DNA from: Candidatus Woesearchaeota archaeon
GTDB taxonomy: Archaea; Nanobdellota; Nanobdellia; Woesearchaeales; GW2011-AR4
NCBI GenBank assembly: GCA_018303645.1
Contig: JAGVXR010000053.1
Location: forward strand, 1 to 15,331
Direction: 5' to 3'
Length of the DNA stretch: 15,331 bases
The translations under genes were made by a program, and so were the position numbers. Of this stretch, positions 6,348 through 12,523 are shown in pieces. Position 1 is the first letter of the stretch, and each line of letters opens with the position of its first letter. Below the pieces are notes generated by a model. That model did not search any database. It was given only the letters and a program-made list of their open reading frames with translations, and was not told the origin of the DNA.

Positions 6348-7082
6348 ATGGACGTAGCAATTCTTTTTTCAGGAGGAAAGGACAGCACTTTTGCAATCCA
6401 GCATGCAAAGCAAAAAGGCTGGAACATTAAGTACTTGATTTCTGTAAAGCCCACAAGAAAAGACTGCTTTTTATTCCACTTTGCAACAGTTGAGCAGACA
6501 AAAGACATTGCAAAGATGCTTAACATTCCGCATTTCTACGTTAAATGCAGGGTTGCAAATCCTGTAAAAGAAGCAAATATTGTGAAGGATATAGTTGAGT
6601 CAAATCAGAAAAAAATCAAGGTTGATGCTGTTGTTTTAGGCGGCACAGGCTTGCAGGAAACCCAGCTTAAGAGCATACAAAACGCGCTGCTGCCGCTGGG
6701 AATCGAGGCGTTTGCAAGCCATTCTGGAGAAGAGCATGACATTGTAATGGAACAGATGCTTGACAGAGGCTATGAGATAATGATTACGCAGATTGCATCA
6801 GATGGATTGAAAGACTGGCTTGGAAAAAAGCTAACCAAAGAAAATTTTTCACAATTAAAAAAGGACTCTGTAAAATACGGCTTCCACATTGGGTTTGAGG
6901 GAGGCTATGCAGATACACTTGTCCTTGACTGCCCATTGTATAAAAAGAAACTGGTTGTAGAAGACATGTCAGTGATATTTGAAGACAACTACTGCGGGCA
7001 TGTTGTGATAAACAAATGCAGGACGGAAGACAAAAAGCCGGAAATAAGGAAGCAGGGAAGGATTTTAAGCTTTCTGGGATAA
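6348..7082 (+). CDS. Dph6-family PP-loop ATPase (diphthine-ammonia ligase-like)
   Basis: Dph6 uses ATP and ammonium to turn diphthine on elongation factor 2 into diphthamide. The 244-aa length fits archaeal Dph6. The PP-loop S-G-G-K-D-S is at residues 8-13. The family's second region is recognisable: G-G-T-G around 98-101, a D-W-L-G-K segment near 156-160, and the C-terminal E-G-G-Y-x-D-T-L-V-L-D-x-P-L at 184-197. Two differences from typical archaeal Dph6 stand out. The usual P-L-W after the central helix is replaced by an S-H-S-G-E-E-H-D stretch near 124-131. The normal G-E-G-G-E-[F/Y]-E-T is here G-F-E-G-G-Y-A-D-T. It could be a true Dph6 of a divergent lineage or a paralogue acting on another acid. 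The start is set by the TATA box and lack of upstream ATG. Confidence 0.83.
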   Translation: MDVAILFSGGKDSTFAIQHAKQKGWNIKYLISVKPTRKDCFLFHFATVEQTKDIAKMLNIPHFYVKCRVANPVKEANIVKDIVESNQKKIKVDAVVLGGTGLQETQLKSIQNALLPLGIEAFASHSGEEHDIVMEQMLDRGYEIMITQIASDGLKDWLGKKLTKENFSQLKKDSVKYGFHIGFEGGYADTLVLDCPLYKKKLVVEDMSVIFEDNYCGHVVINKCRTEDKKPEIRKQGRILSFLG

Positions 7083-7106
7083 TTTTCAACGAGTTCTCTC
7101 ATATTC

Positions 7107-7487
7107 ATGGGCAGTAAAAATAAATTCAACGAATCCTATAATGAGATTATAAGAAAGCGGCGGGTGGGCTTAGCTTTTGCTTCTTTTGCTATTGGAGTTG
7201 GGCATGCGTGCTTTGAGTTAGGGGGGTATGATATACCTGATATGGCAAAGATTGCCGTGTGGGCGGGCCCTTCTGTTGCACAGGGCACTCTGGAGGCTTT
7301 TGTAAATAAAGCATACATTAAAAATATGTTTACTGCTTTAATTTCAGGAAGAGGTAAATCCTATGTTGGAAGTGCGATAGGGGGTGCAGTCACGGGTGCT
7401 TCACTTGCAGCAGCCTCAAACGGGCTTGGATACCTTGTTGTCATAATTGGATATGATGTAAACAGGTATTTCAGCGGGTATGGTTGA
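7107..7487 (+). CDS. Small glycine-rich membrane protein, unknown function
   Basis: I do not recognise this 126-aa protein. It has a basic N-terminus (residues 1-19), then hydrophobic stretches at about 21-38, 47-66 and 87-115. The last is rich in Gly, Ala and Ser with small-residue spacing like a glycine zipper, which allows tight helix packing in a membrane. The C-terminus is short and aromatic (Y-D-V-N-R-Y-F). There is no signal-peptide cleavage pattern and no cysteine pair; the single Cys is C35. It starts 24 bp after the Dph6-like gene and has no clear TATA box, so it may be read through from that promoter. A real gene is supported by sensible composition, membrane-type periodicity and fit in the + strand layout. 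Function cannot be stated. Confidence 0.75.
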   Translation: MGSKNKFNESYNEIIRKRRVGLAFASFAIGVGHACFELGGYDIPDMAKIAVWAGPSVAQGTLEAFVNKAYIKNMFTALISGRGKSYVGSAIGGAVTGASLAAASNGLGYLVVIIGYDVNRYFSGYG

Positions 7488-7513
7488 TTATTAAAAAAGA
7501 CTTTAATAAGATT

Positions 7514-7521
7514 TTTAAATA
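7514..7521 (+). promoter_or_regulatory. TATA box of the 110-aa hypothetical gene
   Basis: TTTAAATA is centred about 26 bp before the ATG at 7544, indicating separate, leaderless transcription of this small gene. Confidence 0.6.
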
Positions 7522-7543
7522 AACGGCATTAAGCACATTAAAA

Positions 7544-7876
7544 ATGAAAGGGCAGGATTTTGTAGAAGGAAGGGACACCATAGGGGAGATGTATAAGCTA
7601 TGGGCGGATGCTTCTGATTTGCTTATCGATACCATAAAGCTTAAAAAAGCCTATTTAAGCGCTGGAAGAGCCTACATAATTGACCCTGAGTTAAGGGAAA
7701 TTGTAGCTGAACTTTACCACTTCTTGAATTTTACATACCCAACAGGCGGACTGAATTTGCTGCAGGAAGCGCCTAAGTTTTATGAAGAAATGAGAAAGAG
7801 GCATTATGCAGTACTTTGCAGGATGAGTGGGATTGGCGAAACAAAAAATCAGGATTTAGAGATTATACTTCAATAA
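7544..7876 (+). CDS. Hypothetical soluble helical protein (110 aa)
   Basis: Not recognised. The protein is acidic to neutral and predicted mainly helical, with no membrane segment, signal peptide or metal-binding cluster. Notable pieces are an N-terminal G-R-D-T-I-G-E-M stretch, a central block near residues 50-72 with aromatic residues (E-L-Y-H-F-L-N-F-T-Y), and a Glu/Lys/Arg-rich helix near 80-95. The promoter with the right TATA spacing is the best evidence that it is expressed. Its end faces the DoxX gene with only 12 bp between, so the two transcripts converge. Confidence 0.72.
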   Translation: MKGQDFVEGRDTIGEMYKLWADASDLLIDTIKLKKAYLSAGRAYIIDPELREIVAELYHFLNFTYPTGGLNLLQEAPKFYEEMRKRHYAVLCRMSGIGETKNQDLEIILQ

Positions 7877-7888
7877 TGCTACTGGTTT

Positions 7889-8308
7889 CTACTTCAAATG
7901 CCCGCTCTTGAAATATTTGCTCCCAAGCGAAAACTTGCCTGCTCCATTAGCCAGAACAACAGCCAAGCCTGCCAGAAGCACAAGTACAAACTCGTAGCCG
8001 CCTTTTGAAACAAGCAAGCCGTTCTTCATGTGCACCAAAAAGAACGCTACAAGCATATCTATAATCAAAAGCACTGTGCTCCATCTAGTGACCATCCCAA
8101 GGATTAAGAAAACTCCTCCAAAAAACTCAACTGCTGAAACAATCAAAGCCGAGTACAAAGGCAGGGGTATTCCCAGCGATGCCAGAAAAGCTGCAGTTCC
8201 CTTAAACCCGCCAGGAACAAAAAGCTTGAGATAGCCGTGATAGGCAAAAATAACTCCAAGCACAACCCTCAAAAGGGCTATTGTCCAGCTGCTATCATTT
8301 TTTGCCAT
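7889..8308 (-). CDS. DoxX family membrane protein
   Basis: A 139-aa four-helix membrane protein of the DoxX family. Relatives range from subunits of thiosulfate:quinone oxidoreductase to bacterial oxidoreductase-complex and redox-stress proteins; most have no assigned reaction. Membrane segments fall at about residues 9-29, 51-72, 75-93 and 104-121. Family marks are the G-x-I-F-x2-H-G-x2-K start, the Glu in the second helix (E61), an H-M-K-N-G loop near 93-97 and G-G-Y-E-F at 103-107. It is the last gene of the minus-strand operon, 10 bp after the 152-aa unknown protein. Together with VKOR in the same operon it points to a membrane thiol/quinone redox role, which is inference. Confidence 0.88.
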   Translation of the reverse strand: MAKNDSSWTIALLRVVLGVIFAYHGYLKLFVPGGFKGTAAFLASLGIPLPLYSALIVSAVEFFGGVFLILGMVTRWSTVLLIIDMLVAFFLVHMKNGLLVSKGGYEFVLVLLAGLAVVLANGAGKFSLGSKYFKSGHLK

Positions 8309-8318
8309 TTTATTGTTT

Positions 8319-8777
8319 TTAAAGGTTTAAATCAATTGAAAGTTGATGCCCCTCTGATGGACGCCAACCTTTTGGAGGGGTATATATCATAACAGTAATC
8401 CATTTTCCATCATTATAAATATCTATCGTTGGTGTGCTTGGAACACGTCCAACATCCCACAATAAACCTAAAGTGTCTTCTTCAAGATGACTCTTAACTG
8501 TTTGTAAAGCCAAATCATTTGCAGCTTTTTCTGAAACATATCTTACTGGATTCTTATCTTGCGAGACTGACTCAGGAATGGATGTGTAATCATACAGCAC
8601 AATCGAGTAGAATTGGGAACCACGCTGAGTAAGATTGTCTACTAATTCTTTTAGTGTGGATAATTTATTGCTGGATGATACAATAGAACCGGAAGTATAG
8701 GGTGAAATTTTCATATCAGGAACATCCCCTTCCCTAGCAGGGGTAGTTGCCCTGTAAAAATAAGTTTTTTCCGCCAT
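8319..8777 (-). CDS. Unknown soluble protein within the VKOR-DoxX operon (152 aa)
   Basis: Not recognised. The protein lacks cysteines, membrane helices and a signal peptide. It opens with a strand-like segment (T-Y-F-Y-R-A-T-T-P), has a middle helical portion around residues 40-55 and 80-95, and ends in Trp- and Pro-containing strands near 120-145 (G-K-W-I-T-V-M-I-Y, then G-W-R-P-S). The overall pattern suggests a small alpha/beta cytoplasmic domain. It starts one base after the VKOR stop codon and ends 10 bp before DoxX, so it is firmly embedded in the operon and is presumably made with two membrane redox proteins. No catalytic motif is visible. Confidence 0.78.
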   Translation of the reverse strand: MAEKTYFYRATTPAREGDVPDMKISPYTSGSIVSSSNKLSTLKELVDNLTQRGSQFYSIVLYDYTSIPESVSQDKNPVRYVSEKAANDLALQTVKSHLEEDTLGLLWDVGRVPSTPTIDIYNDGKWITVMIYTPPKGWRPSEGHQLSIDLNL

Positions 8778-8778
8778 T

Positions 8779-9180
8779 TTACAAAACTAAAACCAATAAT
8801 ATCAACACTGATGCAATAGACGAAACAATGCAGTACTCGCACCATTTCCTGAGCACAAACGCCTGAACTGCAATCAGATATGCTGAAAACAGCACAGAGC
8901 CGATGCTTGCACTCACTAAAAGATAGTAAACAATATCCTGTTTAAAAATATTTCGGTTTAAAACAATTCCCAGCCCGTATAAAAACACAAGCACATAATA
9001 AAGCATGCCCGGAACCGTGTTTTCAATGCCGAATGTTTTCCCGTACCTGCTTTTTACAACAGCATCGCAGTTCTCCCCCATGATGCAATGCATTTTTTTA
9101 TTCAACTTTTTTGTGTAGAAGATGTAAAAAGACACAATAAATCCAATCAATGACAAAATAATGAGGTATATTGGGTTCAT
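8779..9180 (-). CDS. VKOR family disulfide-forming membrane enzyme
   Basis: Integral membrane oxidase that regenerates disulfide donors by passing electrons from thiols to a quinone. The four expected cysteines are in place: the loop pair C32 and C38, and the active-site pair in W-C-x2-C at C114 and C117. The conserved loop Ser is S44, and the S-x-Y-G-K-x-F-G-I-x-N-x2-P-G run at 44-58 is typical. About four membrane helices are present over 133 aa, near 1-22, 57-75, 84-107 and 117-133. Unlike many bacterial forms it has no fused thioredoxin domain, so a separate DsbA-like partner would be needed; none is in the window. It overlaps ribL by ATGA and is followed within one base by the unknown 152-aa gene. 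The gene call is strong; the electron acceptor in this organism is unknown. Confidence 0.92.
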   Translation of the reverse strand: MNPIYLIILSLIGFIVSFYIFYTKKLNKKMHCIMGENCDAVVKSRYGKTFGIENTVPGMLYYVLVFLYGLGIVLNRNIFKQDIVYYLLVSASIGSVLFSAYLIAVQAFVLRKWCEYCIVSSIASVLILLVLVL

Positions 9181-9578
9181 TTTCTTAACTTTGAGCTTTT
9201 GTAAAGGTGCTGCATGTACGGGTCTGCCCTGACAACCTCAGCTTTGATGCCTCTTTTTTTTAATTCATCCTCCAATTCCTGCTTTTGCAGCGTTTGGTCA
9301 TAGCCGAGGCAGATTACATCAGGCTTGATTTTTTCAATGATGTCAAAAATATTGCCCTTGCCGCCGAGCACAGCTTCATTGACAATATTGAGCATTTTCA
9401 CAGCTTCAAGCCTTTCCCTCTCGCTATGCACCGGCTTTTTGCCCTTGAATTTTTCAGATGTATTGTCCCTTGCGACAACAACAACTAATTTGTCGCCATG
9501 CTTCTTTGCTTCTGACAGGTAATACAAATGCCCGGGATGGATAATGTCAAAAGTGCCTGCGCACATGACTTTCTTCAT
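9177..9578 (-). CDS. ribL: FAD synthase, archaeal RibL type
   Basis: Transfers AMP from ATP to FMN to make FAD in the cytoplasm. It is a small (133 aa) nucleotidyltransferase of the glycerol-3-phosphate cytidylyltransferase-like group. G-T-F-D at residues 8-11 and H-P-G-H at 14-17 form the nucleotide site. V-A-R-D at 35-38, the K-K-P-V loop at 47-50 and S-E-R-E-R-L at 52-57 match archaeal RibL, and I-C-L-G-Y-D at about 89-94 closes the second half. A cytidylyltransferase specificity is the main alternative and cannot be excluded by eye. First gene of the operon that continues into VKOR with a 4-base ATGA overlap. The FAD link to membrane redox neighbours is suggestive, but VKOR itself does not use FAD. 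Confidence 0.88.
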   Translation of the reverse strand: MKKVMCAGTFDIIHPGHLYYLSEAKKHGDKLVVVVARDNTSEKFKGKKPVHSERERLEAVKMLNIVNEAVLGGKGNIFDIIEKIKPDVICLGYDQTLQKQELEDELKKRGIKAEVVRADPYMQHLYKSSKLRK

Positions 9579-9600
9579 AGAATAAAGAAATCAAAGGAAG

Positions 9601-9610
9601 GTTAAAAATG
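9601..9610 (-). promoter_or_regulatory. Possible TATA box of the ribL-VKOR-DoxX operon
   Basis: On the minus strand CATTTTTAAC is centred about 27 bp before the ribL ATG at 9578. It is a weaker match than the other boxes in the window, but the distance is right. Confidence 0.4.
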
Positions 9611-9634
9611 TTATGTTAAAATTTAAAGAATATA

Positions 9635-9778
9635 TGGGGCTGCGAGGATTTGAACCCCGGCCACGAGGCTTCTCATAACTGCGAACGAAGTGAGCACTCG
9701 CAACTTTATGTTGCGCAAAGCGTCAACTGATTTCGCGGTTGCCCGAACCCCGGATACTGCCAACTATACTACAGCCCC
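9635..9778 (-). tRNA. tRNA-Pro (CGG) with a 72-nt intron
   Basis: Decodes CCG as proline. All arms fold. The acceptor stem GGGGCTG/CAGCCCC has seven perfect pairs (9772-9778 with 9636-9642), with discriminator A at 9635 and no encoded CCA. The D arm holds A14, G15, G18-G19 and A21. The T arm is CGGGG/CCTCG around TTCAAAT. The anticodon stem CGGGG/CCTCG has one G-U pair. The anticodon loop reads T-T-C-G-G-G, giving U33, anticodon CGG (9745-9743) and G37, which with A73 is typical of archaeal tRNA-Pro. Mature length is 72 nt with a 4-nt variable loop, and C48 can make the Levitt pair with G15. The gene is interrupted after position 37. Amino-acid identity follows from the anticodon and agrees with acceptor and discriminator bases. 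Confidence 0.93.
9670..9741 (-). other. tRNA-Pro intron with relaxed bulge-helix-bulge junction
   Basis: Canonical 37/38 site. Residues 32-35 of the tRNA (TTCG) can pair with intron bases -6 to -3 (TGAG) as a four-pair central helix including two G-U pairs. This leaves three-base bulges G36-G37-C(+1) and AA-G38. Beyond them AAC at the intron start pairs with GTT near its end after one extra unpaired base, so the motif is relaxed, not strict. Inside are two hairpins: GTTG-A-CGC-TTT-GCG-CAAC (9710-9727) and a TGCGA/TCGCA stem (9698-9702 with 9680-9684). The archaeal tRNA splicing endonuclease should excise it. No C/D-box guide motifs were seen. Confidence 0.85.
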
Positions 9779-9801
9779 ACGAATTTAAGATATTTATCTT
9801 G

Positions 9802-9811
9802 CTATTTAAAG
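9802..9811 (-). promoter_or_regulatory. TATA box of tRNA-Pro
   Basis: On the minus strand this reads CTTTAAATAG, centred about 28 bp before the 5' base of the tRNA at 9778. It overlaps the stop codon of the upstream surface-protein gene, so the tRNA promoter is embedded in the end of that gene. Confidence 0.55.
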
Positions 9812-12435
9812 ATTTTTGAGAAAAGCCTGCTTTTTACTGCAAGGTAAGAGCCAACAATAACAAGAATTTCCACGAAGACAATAAAGATGCCGAAATCTGG
9901 CTTTTTATTTAACTGATTTATGACTAGTGCTGTAATTTTGGGAGATTTTTTTGGAACGCTTTCATTCATTCTGCTTATCCTGCCTGCATACGCGGGTTTA
10001 ACCGCTCCAGCTGATTCTTTTTCATAAGAGCACTGCTCCGATTCAACTGGCTTATTGCCCGGAAAAGCGCATTTGTTTGCATCTGAACATTTTCTGGTCC
10101 TGAAGCCGTTAAAGCATTTTGCCCATTCGCTGCACTGCCAATCAGGAATGCATATTACCCCGCCGCCTCCGGAGCCGCTTCCTGCTGATGATGATGATGA
10201 AGAGCTGCCGGAACTTGAAGCCGGCTTGGTGTAGGAAATTTGCACTATCCCCGAGTGCCTCAATCCTTCAATTTTATACTTATTTAAGGTTGAGTTATAT
10301 GTGCAGGAGTATGAACCCTGCAAAGTGCCGTCGCACTCAACCTGAAATTCGTTGCTTAAGCTGCAGCTGCTGCTGATTTCGCCTATTGAATTTATTTCCC
10401 CGTCTTTAACGCACAGTCCATTAAGCGATGCATTAGCCTTATCAACATATAGTGCTTTTACAGCGCCTTCCGGCATTTTCAGGCCCCTGACAAGCAAAGA
10501 GCCTGTTGCATTTGAATCCTGCTTGTTTATGGTGACATTAGCCAAATTCAGCTTATACATGAAAAAATCAAAATCAAACTCTGCTATTGTAAAGTTGCTG
10601 TCTTTGAACTTAACTTTCATGCTTTTGTTAAGAATTCTTGACAGATTTTTTGAATCGTCCACAAAAACGCCGAGGTCGAGCGTGGATGTGTTTATGGATT
10701 TTTCACCCCCTATAAGATTGTCTACGCTGTCGTTTATGCCGTCGTCATCCGTGTCTTTTTCCGGGACATTCAGGACAATTATCTTAAAAAGCGCAGAGTC
10801 ATTAAGAAACCCGTCAGAGGCGGCAGCCTTTAAAGAATAGGTTCCGCTGTCTGTTGTTGTTGTATGCCACTCAAATATATTCGATTTGTTTGAGAATTTT
10901 GAAAAATTTACCGAAAAGAGCAGATTGTCGCCGTTTGGGTCCGAAGCGGAAAGGTTTATTGTAATTCTGTCTGTCTCATTAGCGGTGATGTTATTGACAA
11001 AGTTAAGAATCGGCTTTCTGTTCAGCTTTATTTCAAGCCTTTCCGCGTTGTTGCTCTCGTTCAGCTCTTCGACAAAGCCCTGCAGGTCCGCAATCGCCGT
11101 TATCTCAAAATCTGAAAAATTGTAAAAATCCAGGCTGTACTGGATTTTTGAGCCTTTTGCTATTACGCCTGACTTGTTGGCTTTCGAGAAGGTTTTATTG
11201 TCAAATATTTCGGCAAATGCGTTGAAAGCGTGCGAATTGCCCTCATTGCTTACTGTTATGTTGATTGTTACGTTTTCTATGCCGTAATGATAGCCGTCAG
11301 AAGCCGATATGCTTACTTTTAAATCCGGAAGGTTGGGATTGTCAAAATCATTGAAATTGTAATTTTTGGTTGTATAAGCGTCATTAATGCTGTCGATTAA
11401 ATTGCCATCTTCATAAAGCTCAACATACTTTACAATAAAAGGCCCATTCAGCTTTTTGCCGTGAATTCCGGAGCCGTTAATTTCAAACATTACTGTATTT
11501 TTTCCGGCATTCAAGAAAGATGACTCGTTTTTTATCCCTATGACATTGCCGAACAAGTCGTATAAGGCTAAAGCAACTGCATATGTGTTGCCATTGATAA
11601 TCTGCGCGCTTGCATTTATCTGCAGAATATCCTGCTTGTTGTTATTGTCCAAGTCAATTCCATTGTCTGTAAAATTAAAGATGTATGATGCTGCAGCAAA
11701 ATCCTTGAAATCGTAAAATGCAGTTGTAAAATTTGTCTTGATTGTTTTTTTGCCGATTTTTATTGATGATATATTGAATTTTCCCGAATAATGGGTTCTT
11801 TTTATCGCCTCATTATAAAAATTGAAAGAAATATTCTGCATTGAGTTTGTTATTGACTTGTTTTCCTTTTTTGAAATAATTGAATTATTATAAATCAGAA
11901 ACAATGCTGTTTCGAATGTCCCATTTAAAGAGGAGTTTATTGCCAGATTTATCATTAAAGTTTTATTGAGTTTAGCATCACTAATATCAACTAACTGAAA
12001 CCCCCCTTCGTAGCCTGAATAAATATTGGTAAGTGCATTGTCTTTCCTGTACTTCAGGCTGTAGCTTGAGTTGTAAACTTTTATTGAGTAATTGAATTGG
12101 TTTTGGCTCAATAAAACCGAGTCAAATGTAATGTTAAGTTTGTTTGCTCCAGCACTTAACGTCTTGTTTGTCTCATTTGTTAAAATCCCGTTTTTATCAA
12201 ATAAGTTGACAACAAAAATAAAATTTCCAGATGTGTTGTTTGTGGCAAGCTCAAAAACCAGAGTGTCGTTAATACTATTATTGCTTTTGTCAATCATGAA
12301 ATCAGAAATATTCGTAATGTTCATCTGGCTCGTGGCAGTTGAAAAGCTGTACCTTGCTATGAGTTCCTTGATTGAGATAGAATAAGCTAATGGAATTACG
12401 AGTAATAATACTAAAGCTACCACCCCTTTTTTCAT
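9802..12435 (-). CDS. Secreted, membrane-anchored surface glycoprotein (adhesin/S-layer-like)
   Basis: A large cell-surface protein of 877 aa from the ATG at 12435. That start is chosen because the TATA box at 12457-12464 lies 25 bp upstream of it and only a few bases from the longer-frame ATG at 12456. Residues 1-19 are a signal peptide (M-K-K then a hydrophobic core ending A-Y-S). Three related modules of about 110 aa follow (roughly 31-140, 141-250, 250-365). The third carries a Ca-loop-like D-L-D-N-N-N-K-Q-D near 261-269. A CARDB-like domain covers about 370-472, a cadherin/PKD-like Ig domain 475-557, and a thrombospondin-3-like D-T-D-D-D-G loop 561-566. Then come a Ser/Gly linker, a six-Cys W-x-C-S-x-W module (762-802) and a final membrane helix (about 847-867) with a basic tail. 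Over forty N-x-S/T sequons imply heavy glycosylation. Ligand unknown. Confidence 0.9.
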   Translation of the reverse strand: MKKGVVALVLLLVIPLAYSISIKELIARYSFSTATSQMNITNISDFMIDKSNNSINDTLVFELATNNTSGNFIFVVNLFDKNGILTNETNKTLSAGANKLNITFDSVLLSQNQFNYSIKVYNSSYSLKYRKDNALTNIYSGYEGGFQLVDISDAKLNKTLMINLAINSSLNGTFETALFLIYNNSIISKKENKSITNSMQNISFNFYNEAIKRTHYSGKFNISSIKIGKKTIKTNFTTAFYDFKDFAAASYIFNFTDNGIDLDNNNKQDILQINASAQIINGNTYAVALALYDLFGNVIGIKNESSFLNAGKNTVMFEINGSGIHGKKLNGPFIVKYVELYEDGNLIDSINDAYTTKNYNFNDFDNPNLPDLKVSISASDGYHYGIENVTINITVSNEGNSHAFNAFAEIFDNKTFSKANKSGVIAKGSKIQYSLDFYNFSDFEITAIADLQGFVEELNESNNAERLEIKLNRKPILNFVNNITANETDRITINLSASDPNGDNLLFSVNFSKFSNKSNIFEWHTTTTDSGTYSLKAAASDGFLNDSALFKIIVLNVPEKDTDDDGINDSVDNLIGGEKSINTSTLDLGVFVDDSKNLSRILNKSMKVKFKDSNFTIAEFDFDFFMYKLNLANVTINKQDSNATGSLLVRGLKMPEGAVKALYVDKANASLNGLCVKDGEINSIGEISSSCSLSNEFQVECDGTLQGSYSCTYNSTLNKYKIEGLRHSGIVQISYTKPASSSGSSSSSSSAGSGSGGGGVICIPDWQCSEWAKCFNGFRTRKCSDANKCAFPGNKPVESEQCSYEKESAGAVKPAYAGRISRMNESVPKKSPKITALVINQLNKKPDFGIFIVFVEILVIVGSYLAVKSRLFSKIFK
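10159..10221 (-). repeat. Serine/glycine low-complexity linker in the surface protein gene
   Basis: The codons encode a run of Ser then Gly residues, partly as repeated TCA triplets (the + strand shows GATGATGATGATGA near 10186-10200). It forms a flexible spacer between the globular ectodomain and the Cys-rich, membrane-proximal module. Such triplet runs can change length by slippage. Confidence 0.7.
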
Positions 12436-12456
12436 AAGCTGGATGAAAACCTGCAT

Positions 12457-12464
12457 TTATAAAA
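12457..12464 (-). promoter_or_regulatory. TATA box of the surface glycoprotein gene
   Basis: On the minus strand TTTATAAA is centred 25 bp before the ATG at 12435, supporting that start and a leaderless mRNA. Confidence 0.65.
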
Positions 12465-12492
12465 AGTTTTTGCTCGCAATGTGCCACCAAAT

Positions 12493-12502
12493 CTTTATAT
12501 AT
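12493..12502 (+). promoter_or_regulatory. TATA box of the family B polymerase gene
   Basis: CTTTATATAT is centred about 26 bp before the ATG at 12524. It excludes the longer in-frame start at 12443, which lies upstream of this box. It stands back to back with the surface-protein promoter, leaving about 28 bp between the two boxes. Confidence 0.65.
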
Positions 12503-12523
12503 TCTGCGTCCTTATCCGGCATT

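Noticed and set aside
9670..9741. tRNA intron as a C/D-box guide RNA (as in the archaeal tRNA-Trp intron)
   Set aside because: No RUGAUGA or CUGA boxes in suitable positions; only two plain hairpins are seen.
10352..10840. 162-aa plus-strand frame within the surface protein gene
   Set aside because: Antisense to an 877-aa gene with signal peptide and domains; Ser/Leu-rich composition is the complement of Asn/Ser/Lys-rich coding sequence.
12443..12523. N-terminal extension of the polymerase from the ATG at 12443
   Set aside because: The TATA box at 12493-12502 lies inside this stretch, and archaeal PolB proteins normally begin close to the M-A-E-I-I-Q position.
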